Source: Nitrospira sp. CG24E | Lineage (GTDB): Bacteria > Nitrospirota > Nitrospiria > Nitrospirales > Nitrospiraceae | Assembly: GCA_002869895.2 (NCBI GenBank) | Contig: NEWP02000021.1 | Coordinates: 29,491-93,490, forward strand | DNA: 64,000 bases | Direction: 5' to 3' | In this document: in pieces, positions 52,983 through 60,300 of the stretch | How positions within the stretch are numbered: the stretch's first letter is position 1 | Layout of the letters: each line of letters begins with the position of its first letter | Program-made: the position numbers and the translations under genes | The notes under the pieces: generated by a model | Seen by the model: the letters and a program-made list of their open reading frames with translations, nothing else | What the model was told of the DNA's origin: nothing | Database searches by the model: none

Positions 52983-53111
52983 CAGGCCGCTGAAAAAGGC
53001 TCCCAACTTCGTTCTCGGCTCGAAATAATCCTCAACGCCGTACCCCAAAGGGTATGCTTCCGGTTATTTCTCGCCTGCGGCCTCGTTGGATAACCTTTTT
53101 AAGCAGCCTGC
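52982..53111 (+). repeat. F2 repeat copy b, starting at the panB stop codon
   Basis: The left end GCAGGCCGCTGAAAAAGGCT (52982-53001) is complementary to the right end AACCTTTTTAAGCAGCCTGC (53092-53111) with a few mismatches. The interior has a GTACCC-CAAA-GGGTAT hairpin and CTGCGGCCTCGTTGGA. Its first base is the G of the panB TAG stop. Confidence 0.85.
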
Positions 53112-53158
53112 GTGAGCATTCTCCTAAGTTCCCCACAGGTAAGGATCATCAATATTCC

Positions 53159-53240
53159 CGCAGGCTATTGAAAAAATCCTCAACGCTTAACCTCAGCCTT
53201 CTTCACACGCTGTGGCCTTGTTCCTGAAGCGTGGCCCTTG
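53159..53240 (+). repeat. F2 repeat copy c (decayed)
   Basis: GCAGGCTATTGAAAAAATCCTCAACG begins like copy b, and CACGCTGTGGCCTTGTTCC matches the right interior, but the centre and right end are shortened. It lies just before the DUF309 gene stop. Together with copy b it fills the gap 52983-53245. Confidence 0.6.
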
Positions 53241-53245
53241 TGCCA

Positions 53246-53749
53246 TTAGCTTAAAGCGATGAGTGGGGCATGCCGGCGGGGACTGATCAGGTGTGCTTGC
53301 AGCTCTTTGGTTAGGTGAAGCACATCGATGCCAAGATATGAGGGAGGAACGTTTTGTAATCGAACGATGCCACTGCGATAGAGGTTATGTGCTGCCGCCT
53401 GATTACCGAGACAATATTTTAGATTCCCAGCAGCGAGTTGAATAAGGGCTTGGAAAAAGCTTCCCTGCTCACTCTCCCGTCCCACCGCATGCCATAGTCC
53501 CTCGAGGACCTCGTGACATTCCCACCAAAAGGCGAAATTGTAGAGATCGATTCCATACCGATAGTCTTCAGAACCGTGCCATTGATCGGCGGGGAACGGC
53601 GTTAGTTTCGGTTCTGGTTGGCCATAGGAATGGCCAAGGGGATTTCGTCGTGGATGCGGTGTCAGGCCCGGCAGAAAACGATAGGGTGGGAATGGGTGTC
53701 GAGAGTAACGGGGCCAGTTGGGATCGGGTGGTTCAGGTTCAGTCACCAC
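53246..53749 (-). CDS. DUF309 domain protein
   Basis: 167 residues from GTG 53749 (or GTG 53746), overlapping the apaH end by 11 nt. The DUF309 signature is at about 70-125: IDLYNFAFWWECHEVLEGLW, then FFQALIQLAAGNLKYCLGN and HNLYRSGIVRLQNV. The family is a small helical domain of unknown biochemical role. The first 60 residues are Pro-rich and lack a domain. It is translationally linked to apaH, and possibly related to it functionally; that is inference. Confidence 0.8.
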   Translation of the reverse strand: MVTEPEPPDPNWPRYSRHPFPPYRFLPGLTPHPRRNPLGHSYGQPEPKLTPFPADQWHGSEDYRYGIDLYNFAFWWECHEVLEGLWHAVGRESEQGSFFQALIQLAAGNLKYCLGNQAAAHNLYRSGIVRLQNVPPSYLGIDVLHLTKELQAHLISPRRHAPLIALS

Positions 53750-54560
53750 GACACCCCAAATTGTTGCAGCCGACTTGAAAGACCTTTCGGTCCTCCAATC
53801 GCATGGCTGTGAGCTGTTTCCCCCACACACAACCGCTATCGATGGCCAGGAGATGTTCGTCGCAATAGAGTCCGAGTGAGGCCCAGTGTCCGCAGACGAT
53901 GGTCCTATCCCCTCGTTGGGGATTCTCAATTCGAAACCATGGAAGAAAGCCTGCAGGAATATGGTCCGGCGGCCCGGAGTAAGATGACTCCATCAAGCCT
54001 TCAGCGGAACAGGCCCGGATCCTTGTAAGCACTTTGATGATGGTGGCAAGCCTGGTCGCCCCGGTCAGGTTCGAAGACCATTGTAAGTGCTTGCTGGGGT
54101 ACAGAGCGCGGAGCACGTCTTTGTAAGCGGGACCGTGCAGTGTTGTTTCAACTTCGCGAGCCAGCCTTTCAGCCTCATCGATCGACCACTGCGGCAGTAA
54201 ACCGGCGTGGACGAGAACGAACTGCCGTTCGCGGTAGAGAAGGCGTTGCTGGCGTAGCCAGTCAAGCAATGCATCGCGATCTGGCGCTGCAAGAATTGCT
54301 TGCAAGGTGTCTTCCGGGCGCAATGTTGCAATGCCTTCGGCAACGGCCAGCAAAAACAAGTCGTGGTTGCCCAGGACTATGACAGCCGAGTCTCCAAGGC
54401 TTTTAATATAACGGAGGACCTTGAGCGAATCTGGCCCGCGGTTGACCAGATCGCCGACGAACCAGAGGTGATCGGCTGTCGGGTCGAATTGAATCTGTTG
54501 GACTAAGCGTTGCAGGGCTTCATGGCATCCCTGCACATCGCCGATTGCGTATGTAGCCAT
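53739..54560 (-). CDS. apaH: ApaH, symmetrical diadenosine tetraphosphatase
   Basis: 273 residues of the calcineurin-like phosphoesterase family. Metal-binding motifs: YAIGDVQGCHEAL (about 4-16), WFVGDLVNRGPDSL (about 33-46), VLGNHDLFLLAVAEG (about 62-76), and the later FVLVHAGLLPQW and VCGHWASLG. It splits Ap4A into two ADP and also affects NpnN RNA caps in E. coli. It heads a two-gene unit with the DUF309 protein. Confidence 0.94.
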   Translation of the reverse strand: MATYAIGDVQGCHEALQRLVQQIQFDPTADHLWFVGDLVNRGPDSLKVLRYIKSLGDSAVIVLGNHDLFLLAVAEGIATLRPEDTLQAILAAPDRDALLDWLRQQRLLYRERQFVLVHAGLLPQWSIDEAERLAREVETTLHGPAYKDVLRALYPSKHLQWSSNLTGATRLATIIKVLTRIRACSAEGLMESSYSGPPDHIPAGFLPWFRIENPQRGDRTIVCGHWASLGLYCDEHLLAIDSGCVWGKQLTAMRLEDRKVFQVGCNNLGCRGD

Positions 54561-54605
54561 GGGCGTGAGTTATTCAGGAAAAGGCGCAGGGACAGAGAGT
54601 GGAGC

Positions 54606-55022
54606 TCACGGGTATTTCGCCTCAATGACGCTTCGGAGTCCGCCACGGGCGGCGAAGGTGCCGGTCACTCTGGCCCACACAGGCCGGCACCTTTTCACGA
54701 TATCTTCCAGAATGCGGTTGACCGCATTCTCATAAAAGATGCCGAGATTTCTATAGGCATGGAGATACATTTTCAACGACTTGAGTTCCAAACATTCTTT
54801 GTCCGGCATGTAGTGCAAGGTGATGACGCCGAAGTCTGGAAGGCCGGTCTTTGGGCAGATCGCGGTATATTCGGGAATCTCGATGGTGATTTCGTAGCCC
54901 TTGTATTGGTTCGGGAATGTTTCGATAGCCGGTAGTGGAGCAGTTATGCCGCTCTTTGCATGGTCTTCGTTATAGCCGAGCTTCGTGGCCTTTGATTTTC
55001 TTCCTGCCGTTTCACGCTTCAC
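54606..55022 (-). CDS. queF: QueF, NADPH-dependent preQ0 reductase
   Basis: 138 residues of the short (unimodular) QueF type. It reduces 7-cyano-7-deazaguanine to preQ1 in queuosine tRNA modification. Landmarks: IPEYTAICPKTGLPDFGVI (about 49-67, with the nucleophilic Cys in CPKTGLPDFG) and CLELKSLKMYLHAYRNLGIFYENAVN (about 76-101), the QueF motif that contains the NADPH-binding ELKSLK. The start is GTG 55022, whose first codons (MKRETAG) lie in an F4 repeat. No other start is obvious downstream before the conserved core. Confidence 0.95.
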   Translation of the reverse strand: MKRETAGRKSKATKLGYNEDHAKSGITAPLPAIETFPNQYKGYEITIEIPEYTAICPKTGLPDFGVITLHYMPDKECLELKSLKMYLHAYRNLGIFYENAVNRILEDIVKRCRPVWARVTGTFAARGGLRSVIEAKYP

Positions 55023-55040
55023 GTTTCACGCCTCACGTCT
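55009..55040. repeat. F4 TTTCACG repeat arm at the queF start
   Basis: Two TTTCACGC(T/C) units and further CACG units, the same unit as at 50022-50100. The queF start codon and first codons lie within it. Confidence 0.6.
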
Positions 55041-55042
55041 CT

Positions 55043-55291
55043 TTAGACTTGTTTCATCCACTCCACTTGGCCGATTTTTTCCAATTGAATGTAGAGGGTC
55101 ACCCAGGGGCAAGCCATCTCGGGATATACCTCACAGAGGCCTCCTTTACGCACGCCTCCGCAGGGGCCATGGCTCATGAACTTCGGACACTCAGCTTTGA
55201 GTGTATTGTCAGGAATCGGGGGGCGTTTGTGGACTCCACCGGTATGCTGAGCAGCTTCGTCTTCCCCCGGTATGATCACGTGTGTCGACAT
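55043..55291 (-). CDS. MetV-like small protein (MTHFR C-terminal domain family)
   Basis: 82 residues with four cysteines at 35, 44, 53 and 61 in a pattern seen in the 'methylene-tetrahydrofolate reductase C-terminal' family (PF12225): ECPKFMSHGPCGGVRKGG, then LCEVYPEMACPWVTLY. In acetogens this domain is MetV, a partner of MetF that carries metal or iron-sulfur centres; here it is a free-standing minimal version. metF lies 2.8 kb away, on the opposite strand. Electron transfer to MetF is inference. Its neighbour queF follows 20 nt downstream on the same strand. Confidence 0.75.
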   Translation of the reverse strand: MSTHVIIPGEDEAAQHTGGVHKRPPIPDNTLKAECPKFMSHGPCGGVRKGGLCEVYPEMACPWVTLYIQLEKIGQVEWMKQV

Positions 55292-55704
55292 AAGGGCTCT
55301 AGTCTAGACAGATTTTCTGAAATCAGCAATCTCTCTTTCCAATGCCGGAATGCGACAGCCTATCCGTCAAGTGCGAGACCATCGTGAAACGCAAGTCGTT
55401 AGGGCAAATGGCCTACTGGCTTGGACAGTGCTGGGTCTTCTTTCTGGCATGGTGGGCCCTATGAGAAGTTGCGTTGATTATCAGGAAGTTATAGTATCGC
55501 ACGGTGACCGTATGGTTTGAGGGCATATGGCGGTTTCTCATTGACAGTCTTTTTTGGGCTTTGCTACCATGCACCGTCGTGTCAATGAGTTATGTGCGAG
55601 TCAGTGCCACTCAGCCGTCCTCGAGTTCAGGCGGTTTTGTTACATAGCTGTATTTTTTGATAGGCCATAAGCATTCCGTTAAAACGGTATAGGGAGGTGT
55701 TCCA
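55292..55704. other. Intergenic region before the oxidoreductase operon
   Basis: 413 nt between divergent genes; contains the promoter at 55541-55570. No RNA gene, or binding-site palindrome I could name, was seen in the rest. Confidence 0.6.
55541..55570 (+). promoter_or_regulatory. Promoter of the 2-oxoacid:ferredoxin oxidoreductase operon
   Basis: A perfect TTGACA (55541-55546), an 18-nt spacer and TACCAT (55565-55570), about 135 nt before the first gene. The leader is about 125 nt. Confidence 0.6.
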
Positions 55705-56607
55705 ATGAGTCTCGACTATGTAAAATTCTCCGGCGGATTCGAGAAGTTCATGCCCAAAGAATATCGGGACATGGTTGAACATGGCCCGTTCGGAAAGAAA
55801 ATTACGGTTTCCCAAATGGGTAGCTTCAAGGAAATTCTCGAAGAGCATCCCATGTGTGCCGGTTGCGCGATGACGCTGTTCATCCGACTGGCGATCATTG
55901 CGTTCCCCAACCCGGAAGACACGATCACCGTTGGGACGGCAGGCTGTGGACGGCTGGCGATTTCTCAGGCCGCGATCCCGTTCGTGTACGGGAACTACGG
56001 AGATCAGAATGGTGTGGCAAGCGGATTGTCCCGCGGGCTGCGGCTGCGGTTCGGCGATAAGCCGAAAGATGTGGTCGTCATGGCGGGAGACGGCGGTACG
56101 GCGGATATCGGCTTTCAGCAAGTGCTCCATTCCTGGTTCCGAAAGGAACGATTCACCACGATCATGCTGGACAATGAAGTGTACGGCAACACCGGTGGGC
56201 AGGAGAGTGGGATGACCAACCGTGGCGCGGTCTTGAAGATGGCTCCGTTGGGAAAGAAATTCGAAAAGATGGATATGTTGCAGATGGCGAAGGTGGCCGG
56301 CTGTGCCTATGTGGCGACGGTAGTTCCAAACAATCCCCGCCGCGTCGAGAGCGTGATTAAGAAGGCTGTGCTGATTGCCCGCGAAGTGGGCTCCACCTAC
56401 ATTCAAGCCTACACCTCTTGCAATATCGAGTACGCGATCCCAACCGATAAGGTGATGGAAGACGCGAAGACCGTTGAGAACGATCGGTATCAGTTTACGG
56501 AATATGTGAGTGATGAGGCCAAGCAGTATTTGACCGAGCGGTATGGCTACAAAGACTATCTTCCGAAGCCGGCTGCTCCTGCCGCTGCAATTCCAAACAA
56601 GGCATAG
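55705..56607 (+). CDS. 2-oxoacid:ferredoxin oxidoreductase, beta subunit (TPP-binding)
   Basis: 300 residues, start after GGGAGGTGTTCC. The TPP/Mg motif is GDGG (128-131) with DNEVYGNTGGQ (156-166). CAGC (C51, C54) plus C81 and C239 are candidate ligands of the proximal [4Fe-4S] cluster. This family makes or breaks pyruvate or 2-oxoglutarate with CoA and ferredoxin. The gene set beta-gamma-delta-epsilon-alpha matches the five-subunit enzymes of Aquificales and Nitrospira that work in the reductive TCA cycle. Pyruvate versus 2-oxoglutarate specificity cannot be decided by eye. The C-terminal 40 residues are an extension ending in Pro/Ala. Confidence 0.92.
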   Translation: MSLDYVKFSGGFEKFMPKEYRDMVEHGPFGKKITVSQMGSFKEILEEHPMCAGCAMTLFIRLAIIAFPNPEDTITVGTAGCGRLAISQAAIPFVYGNYGDQNGVASGLSRGLRLRFGDKPKDVVVMAGDGGTADIGFQQVLHSWFRKERFTTIMLDNEVYGNTGGQESGMTNRGAVLKMAPLGKKFEKMDMLQMAKVAGCAYVATVVPNNPRRVESVIKKAVLIAREVGSTYIQAYTSCNIEYAIPTDKVMEDAKTVENDRYQFTEYVSDEAKQYLTERYGYKDYLPKPAAPAAAIPNKA

Positions 56608-56629
56608 GCGACTCTGAGGGAGGCTGGAT

Positions 56630-57343
56630 ATGGCAAAGCGCTTCAATATTCGGATGGCAGGGGTCGGTGGCCAGGGTGTCGTGACTGGGTCGCACATTCT
56701 CAGCACCGCAGTAATCCATGCCGGCGGTGAAAGCACGATCGTTCCATTTTACGGGTCGGAAAAGCGGATGGCGCCGGTCGAGAGTTACGTCCGGGTGTCG
56801 GATGAGCCGATCTATGAAATTGGAGAGATCACGTTTCCGCACATCATCATTATTTTCCATCCACAAGTGATTACCCATGGCAAGTCCTATACGATGCCGT
56901 TCTACTTCGGATTAAAGGAAAATGGCATTGCGCTGATCAATAACGATGGACCTATGAGCCTTCATCGGGATCAGGCACGTGAGCTGGAAGAGCGTCATGC
57001 CAAGCTCTACTATTTTCCTGCCACCAAGCTATCCCTCGAGGTTGCAGGGATGGATCTTGCGACAAACATGGCATTGATGGGCGCGATCGGAGCGATCACG
57101 GGCCTCACTTCCGTTGAGGCCCTGGAGGAGTCGGTGAAGGAACGATTCCTTGGCAAAGGATTCGTCGTATCCGGCGGAACTGCGGCGTTGGACAGTGTCG
57201 TCGAGCGGAAATTCAAAAAGAAGCAAGAACTGATCGATAAAAATGTGGCGGTGATTCAGGCCGGTTGGAACTACGCGGTCGATCACGGTTGGGCTGCAGA
57301 GTCGGTTAAACGGTCGGAAGTCCGTGTGCCTGTAAGCGCCTAA
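56630..57343 (+). CDS. 2-oxoacid:ferredoxin oxidoreductase, gamma subunit
   Basis: 237 residues of the POR/KorC gamma domain (PF01558). The N-terminal RMAGVGGQGVVTGSHILSTAV (about 8-28) is the family hallmark, followed by PFYGSEKRMAPVESYVRVSD and the GAIGAITGL segment (about 144-152). The gamma subunit binds CoA and completes the alpha-beta-gamma core. It lies 22 nt after the beta gene with an AGGGAGGCTGGAT site. The C-terminus includes an extra helix of about 40 residues. Confidence 0.92.
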   Translation: MAKRFNIRMAGVGGQGVVTGSHILSTAVIHAGGESTIVPFYGSEKRMAPVESYVRVSDEPIYEIGEITFPHIIIIFHPQVITHGKSYTMPFYFGLKENGIALINNDGPMSLHRDQARELEERHAKLYYFPATKLSLEVAGMDLATNMALMGAIGAITGLTSVEALEESVKERFLGKGFVVSGGTAALDSVVERKFKKKQELIDKNVAVIQAGWNYAVDHGWAAESVKRSEVRVPVSA

Positions 57344-57369
57344 CCAGGATGTAGTACGAAGGAGTCACA

Positions 57370-57702
57370 ATGTATCTGGTTGCCAATATCAGCGTTGAGA
57401 TCTGCGCCTCGAAGAGCTGCAAGCTCTGCACACAATACTGCCCTGAAGCGAACACCATTCAGTATAGCGAAGATATGGGTACGAACGCGGGGTTCAAGTA
57501 CGGCACTGCATATGTGGCGGTGGACCGGTGTAAGGGTTGCGCGCTCTGCGTGTGGGTCTGTGACACGATGGCGAAAAACAATGCCATCAAAATGACTATG
57601 ATCGATCAATTGCCGCTGGCTGCCGTGACCGACAACATCCGGTATGAAGAGAAGACGACGGTCGCGGTCTTGTCCAATCCAATGATTGTGATCGGTAATT
57701 AA
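57370..57702 (+). CDS. 2-oxoacid:ferredoxin oxidoreductase, delta subunit (2x[4Fe-4S] ferredoxin)
   Basis: 110 residues with two four-cysteine clusters: C12, C17, C20, C24 (CASKSCKLCTQYCP) and C54, C57, C60, C64 (CKGCALCVWVC). The first has CX4C instead of CX2C, a small departure. It passes electrons between external ferredoxin and the core. It sits 26 nt after the gamma gene. The second half is non-cluster sequence ending NPMIVIGN. Confidence 0.92.
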   Translation: MYLVANISVEICASKSCKLCTQYCPEANTIQYSEDMGTNAGFKYGTAYVAVDRCKGCALCVWVCDTMAKNNAIKMTMIDQLPLAAVTDNIRYEEKTTVAVLSNPMIVIGN

Positions 57703-57714
57703 GGGGGGACGCAG

Positions 57715-58479
57715 GTGGCAACGACGCAAGATACGAGAGAACGCATCATTGTCCCTGGTCCGGCAGGATTCCATCCGCCGTCGGCGGCTCAGTTGGGGGT
57801 CGCCCTGCCTGACCCAGGCGAGGGGCTATATTATGGGTTACTGGAGCCCAACGAAGACAAGGTTATCGAGGAGATGGCCCGTAAAATGCTGACCAGCCCC
57901 AACGCGACAATTTTTCCGGGGCCGTTAGTCCTCTGGGCGTGGAATGAGCATGCCATTGAAAAGGCCAAAGCAGTGCTGGAGATCGCCGCCCAGATTCCGA
58001 ATGTCCTGATTATCCCCATGCCGGACTACCGACCGAAATATCCGAAGATCGATCCGGAAGAAGTCATCAATCCGAACCATCCGAACCTCACGATCTGGGG
58101 TAACAAGATCGAAGCCTGCATCTTTGTCGGGGTACATTGCCATTACGCCAACCTGACCTTGAAGATGATTCGCGCGGGGACGAATTGTCTGACGATGGCG
58201 ATCTGTGCGGAGCAGGGGCATGAAGATGCGATGCTGACGATTCGAGATTCGGATGTGCTCAAATTGAAAAAGACCGCGCAGGTTTTCAAGCGGGTGCGGG
58301 AAGGAATGGGCATTAAATTGCCGGAGAACGGCGAGAACGTGCGATTTACCGGCACGCAATCGAGAGTTCACGGAGGCAAAACCCACACGAGTCCCCTCAC
58401 CTTTGCGCCAGTTACCGTCGGTGAAGCCAGCGCAGCTGCCTTCGGCCATTCCGCCGAACAGATGAAACGTGAAGGTTAA
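57715..58479 (+). CDS. 2-oxoacid:ferredoxin oxidoreductase, epsilon subunit
   Basis: 254 residues, GTG start 12 nt after the delta gene. It corresponds in size and position to the extra epsilon subunit known from the five-subunit oxidoreductases of Hydrogenobacter. It begins with a Pro-rich segment, then YYGLLEPNEDKVIEEMARKML, GPLVLWAWNEHAIEKAKAVL, a repeated PxYRPKYPKIDPEEVINPNHP loop and a core with HCHYANLTLKMIRAGTNCLTM. No cofactor motif is obvious. Its function is not well defined in the literature, so the name rests on operon context and family resemblance. Confidence 0.82.
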   Translation: MATTQDTRERIIVPGPAGFHPPSAAQLGVALPDPGEGLYYGLLEPNEDKVIEEMARKMLTSPNATIFPGPLVLWAWNEHAIEKAKAVLEIAAQIPNVLIIPMPDYRPKYPKIDPEEVINPNHPNLTIWGNKIEACIFVGVHCHYANLTLKMIRAGTNCLTMAICAEQGHEDAMLTIRDSDVLKLKKTAQVFKRVREGMGIKLPENGENVRFTGTQSRVHGGKTHTSPLTFAPVTVGEASAAAFGHSAEQMKREG

Positions 58480-58520
58480 GCAAGATCGAACAGCCCCGGG
58501 CAATATAGCCAAGAGGTGTC

Positions 58521-59876
58521 ATGATGAGTGAAGCACTCGAAGCAGAGCAAAAGACCAATCCACAGGGCGATCCCATCACGAGTGTCGCCGCGCCTAAACC
58601 GGAAGTGAGCGCCGCCAGGAAGGATCCCCATGCCGAAGCGAAACGGCAGAAGGTGGTCACGCCGGAGTATCTGTTCCTTGAAGCCCCGCGCACGAAAGAG
58701 TTCATTACTGGCAGCGAAGCGGCAAAAGAGGCGGTTCGGCGCTCCAGCGTGGACCTGGCCATTGCCTATCCCATTACCCCGCAGAGCGAAACGATGCAGC
58801 TCATCGGCGTGCTCTATGGCGAGGGGTATGTGAAAGAGTATTACCGAGGTGAAGAAGAAGTCGGTGTGATGGCGGCGATTGCCGGAGGATCACGGGCAGG
58901 CGTTCGGTGTTTTACGGCGACGGCCGGCCCTGGAACCTTGCGAGGGATGGAAGGAATTGCGTCATGGCCTGGCCACCGGTTGCCTGCTGTGGCGATGTTC
59001 ACCTGCCGTGTCGTCAATGCCCCGTTGGCCATTCAGCCTGACAATATTGAGGTTGCCTACTTATTGAACTGCGGCATGATCGTATTTCATGCCGAGAATC
59101 AGCAGGACATGTTCGATTTCATCATGGCTGGGTTTACGATCAGTGAAAAGAACGATGCGACCCTTCCGGTCGGTGTCTGTTGCGACGGGTTCTTTGTAAC
59201 CCACGCCCGTGGGTATGTCCGGATGCAGGATCGCAGCATGAGGCTTCCGCCTCGTGAAGCCTGGCGCGGAGCGGTTCCGGTGCTCGATGCGGAGAATCCT
59301 CCTGCCCGCCTATCACGCGACGCTCCGGTGCAGAAGTCCAACTTCATGGCCTATAATATTCACGCTGTGTGGCAGCAGGAAGTCTGGGCAGCTGTCGAGC
59401 GGTCCCGCAAGTACATCAATAAGTATGTAGGTGGCTTGCTCACCGCTGAGAATGTGGACGGTGCCGAGGCGGTGATCATCGCCTCAGGCAGCGCTGCGGC
59501 CCAGTCACGAGAAGCTGTTCGTATCTGCGCAGAAAAGGGTATCAAAATCGGCTTAATCAAGATCCGATCGCTTCGCCCGTTTCCGACGCAGGAATTGCGG
59601 CAGCTCCTTGGCAAGACCAAGCTCATCGTTGTTCCGGAATTCAATTATGTCGGATGGCTGGCGAAAGAAGTGGCCACGGCGATCTACGGGTACTCCAATG
59701 CCAAGATTATCGGTGGGCCGAGGGTATACGGTGGCCAGTCGATGCCGGTTGAGTTGATTGTCGACGAAGTCGAGTCCGGTCTGACCGGTAAGAAGTCGAC
59801 CAACGTGGCGATGTCCGCCATCATGGGTGGTGCCGTCAATCAGGATGACGTAGCGCACTTCATGCGCAGCATCTAA
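58521..59876 (+). CDS. 2-oxoacid:ferredoxin oxidoreductase, alpha subunit
   Basis: 451 residues, start after AAGAGGTGTCATG (ATG 58521 or 58524). An N-terminal extension of about 55 residues precedes the pyrimidine-binding domain: TGSEAAKEAVRRS, AIAYPITPQSETMQ (81-94), EEEVGVMAAIAGGSRAGVRCFTATAGPG and the later transketolase-C domain with PEFNYVGWLAKEVA. It is the last gene of the operon, and a strong hairpin follows. CO2 fixation through this enzyme is established for Nitrospira in general and is inferred here. Confidence 0.93.
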   Translation: MMSEALEAEQKTNPQGDPITSVAAPKPEVSAARKDPHAEAKRQKVVTPEYLFLEAPRTKEFITGSEAAKEAVRRSSVDLAIAYPITPQSETMQLIGVLYGEGYVKEYYRGEEEVGVMAAIAGGSRAGVRCFTATAGPGTLRGMEGIASWPGHRLPAVAMFTCRVVNAPLAIQPDNIEVAYLLNCGMIVFHAENQQDMFDFIMAGFTISEKNDATLPVGVCCDGFFVTHARGYVRMQDRSMRLPPREAWRGAVPVLDAENPPARLSRDAPVQKSNFMAYNIHAVWQQEVWAAVERSRKYINKYVGGLLTAENVDGAEAVIIASGSAAAQSREAVRICAEKGIKIGLIKIRSLRPFPTQELRQLLGKTKLIVVPEFNYVGWLAKEVATAIYGYSNAKIIGGPRVYGGQSMPVELIVDEVESGLTGKKSTNVAMSAIMGGAVNQDDVAHFMRSI

Positions 59877-59893
59877 AACGGTTGTAGAAGCAG

Positions 59894-59939
59894 AAACACC
59901 ACGGGCCCATCCGGTTATCCGGATGGGCCCGTGGTGTTT
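59894..59939 (+). terminator. Perfect 21-bp hairpin after the oxidoreductase operon
   Basis: 59894-59914 and 59919-59939 are exact inverted complements with a TTAT loop, 17 nt after the last stop. The stem itself begins AAACACC and ends GGTGTTT, and T-rich sequence follows, as in a factor-independent terminator. As the next gene is convergent, it may work for both strands. Confidence 0.85.
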
Positions 59940-59941
59940 CT

Positions 59942-60013
59942 CGGTTTGTTTTGTTCATTTGGTTTGTTTGGTTGTGCCAGACAGACCAAATAAACCAGAC
60001 AAACCAAACGAAC
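59942..60013. repeat. F3 hairpin repeat, short copy
   Basis: TTTGG-rich left arm and CCAAA/CCAGA right arm, same unit type as 38431-38571. It lies between the terminator hairpin and the stop of the small minus-strand gene. Confidence 0.6.
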
Positions 60014-60019
60014 ATTCCT

Positions 60020-60268
60020 CTATCCCTGCAGTTCGTCCTGCACCAGGTCTTCACTCTCCGGCATGCCGTAGGCCACGTATTTGGCGTAGGAGAGATAGAT
60101 CATCGCGCTATCCCTCATTGCCTTGGATCCTTGCGATAAACGGAAAACTTGATCAGCATTGGGGGATGGGGCGGCGCCCATTGTGTCCACATGGCTCTGA
60201 AGAAGTTGGGTGAATCGTTCCATTGAACGTTCCACATCCTTGTACGCCAACAGAATTGCGTCTGTCAT
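60020..60268 (-). CDS. Small helical protein of unknown function (82 aa)
   Basis: Translation starts MTDAILLAYKDVERSMERF, with a GTAGGAGGACAACC Shine-Dalgarno on this strand, which strongly supports a real gene. It is predicted mostly helical, slightly acidic, ends SEDLVQDELQG, and has no membrane segment or cysteine. No family is recognised. It is convergent with the oxidoreductase operon (with F3 and the terminator between) and divergent from the Rsm22-like gene with only 32 nt between the starts. Confidence 0.7.
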   Translation of the reverse strand: MTDAILLAYKDVERSMERFTQLLQSHVDTMGAAPSPNADQVFRLSQGSKAMRDSAMIYLSYAKYVAYGMPESEDLVQDELQG

Positions 60269-60300
60269 GGTTGTCCTCCTACTCGTCGCCAGCTTACACT

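Noticed and set aside
59894-59939. Operator for a repressor at the perfect 21-bp palindrome
   Set aside because: Its position 17 nt after the last stop of an operon, its TTAT loop and the T-rich DNA after it fit a terminator better.
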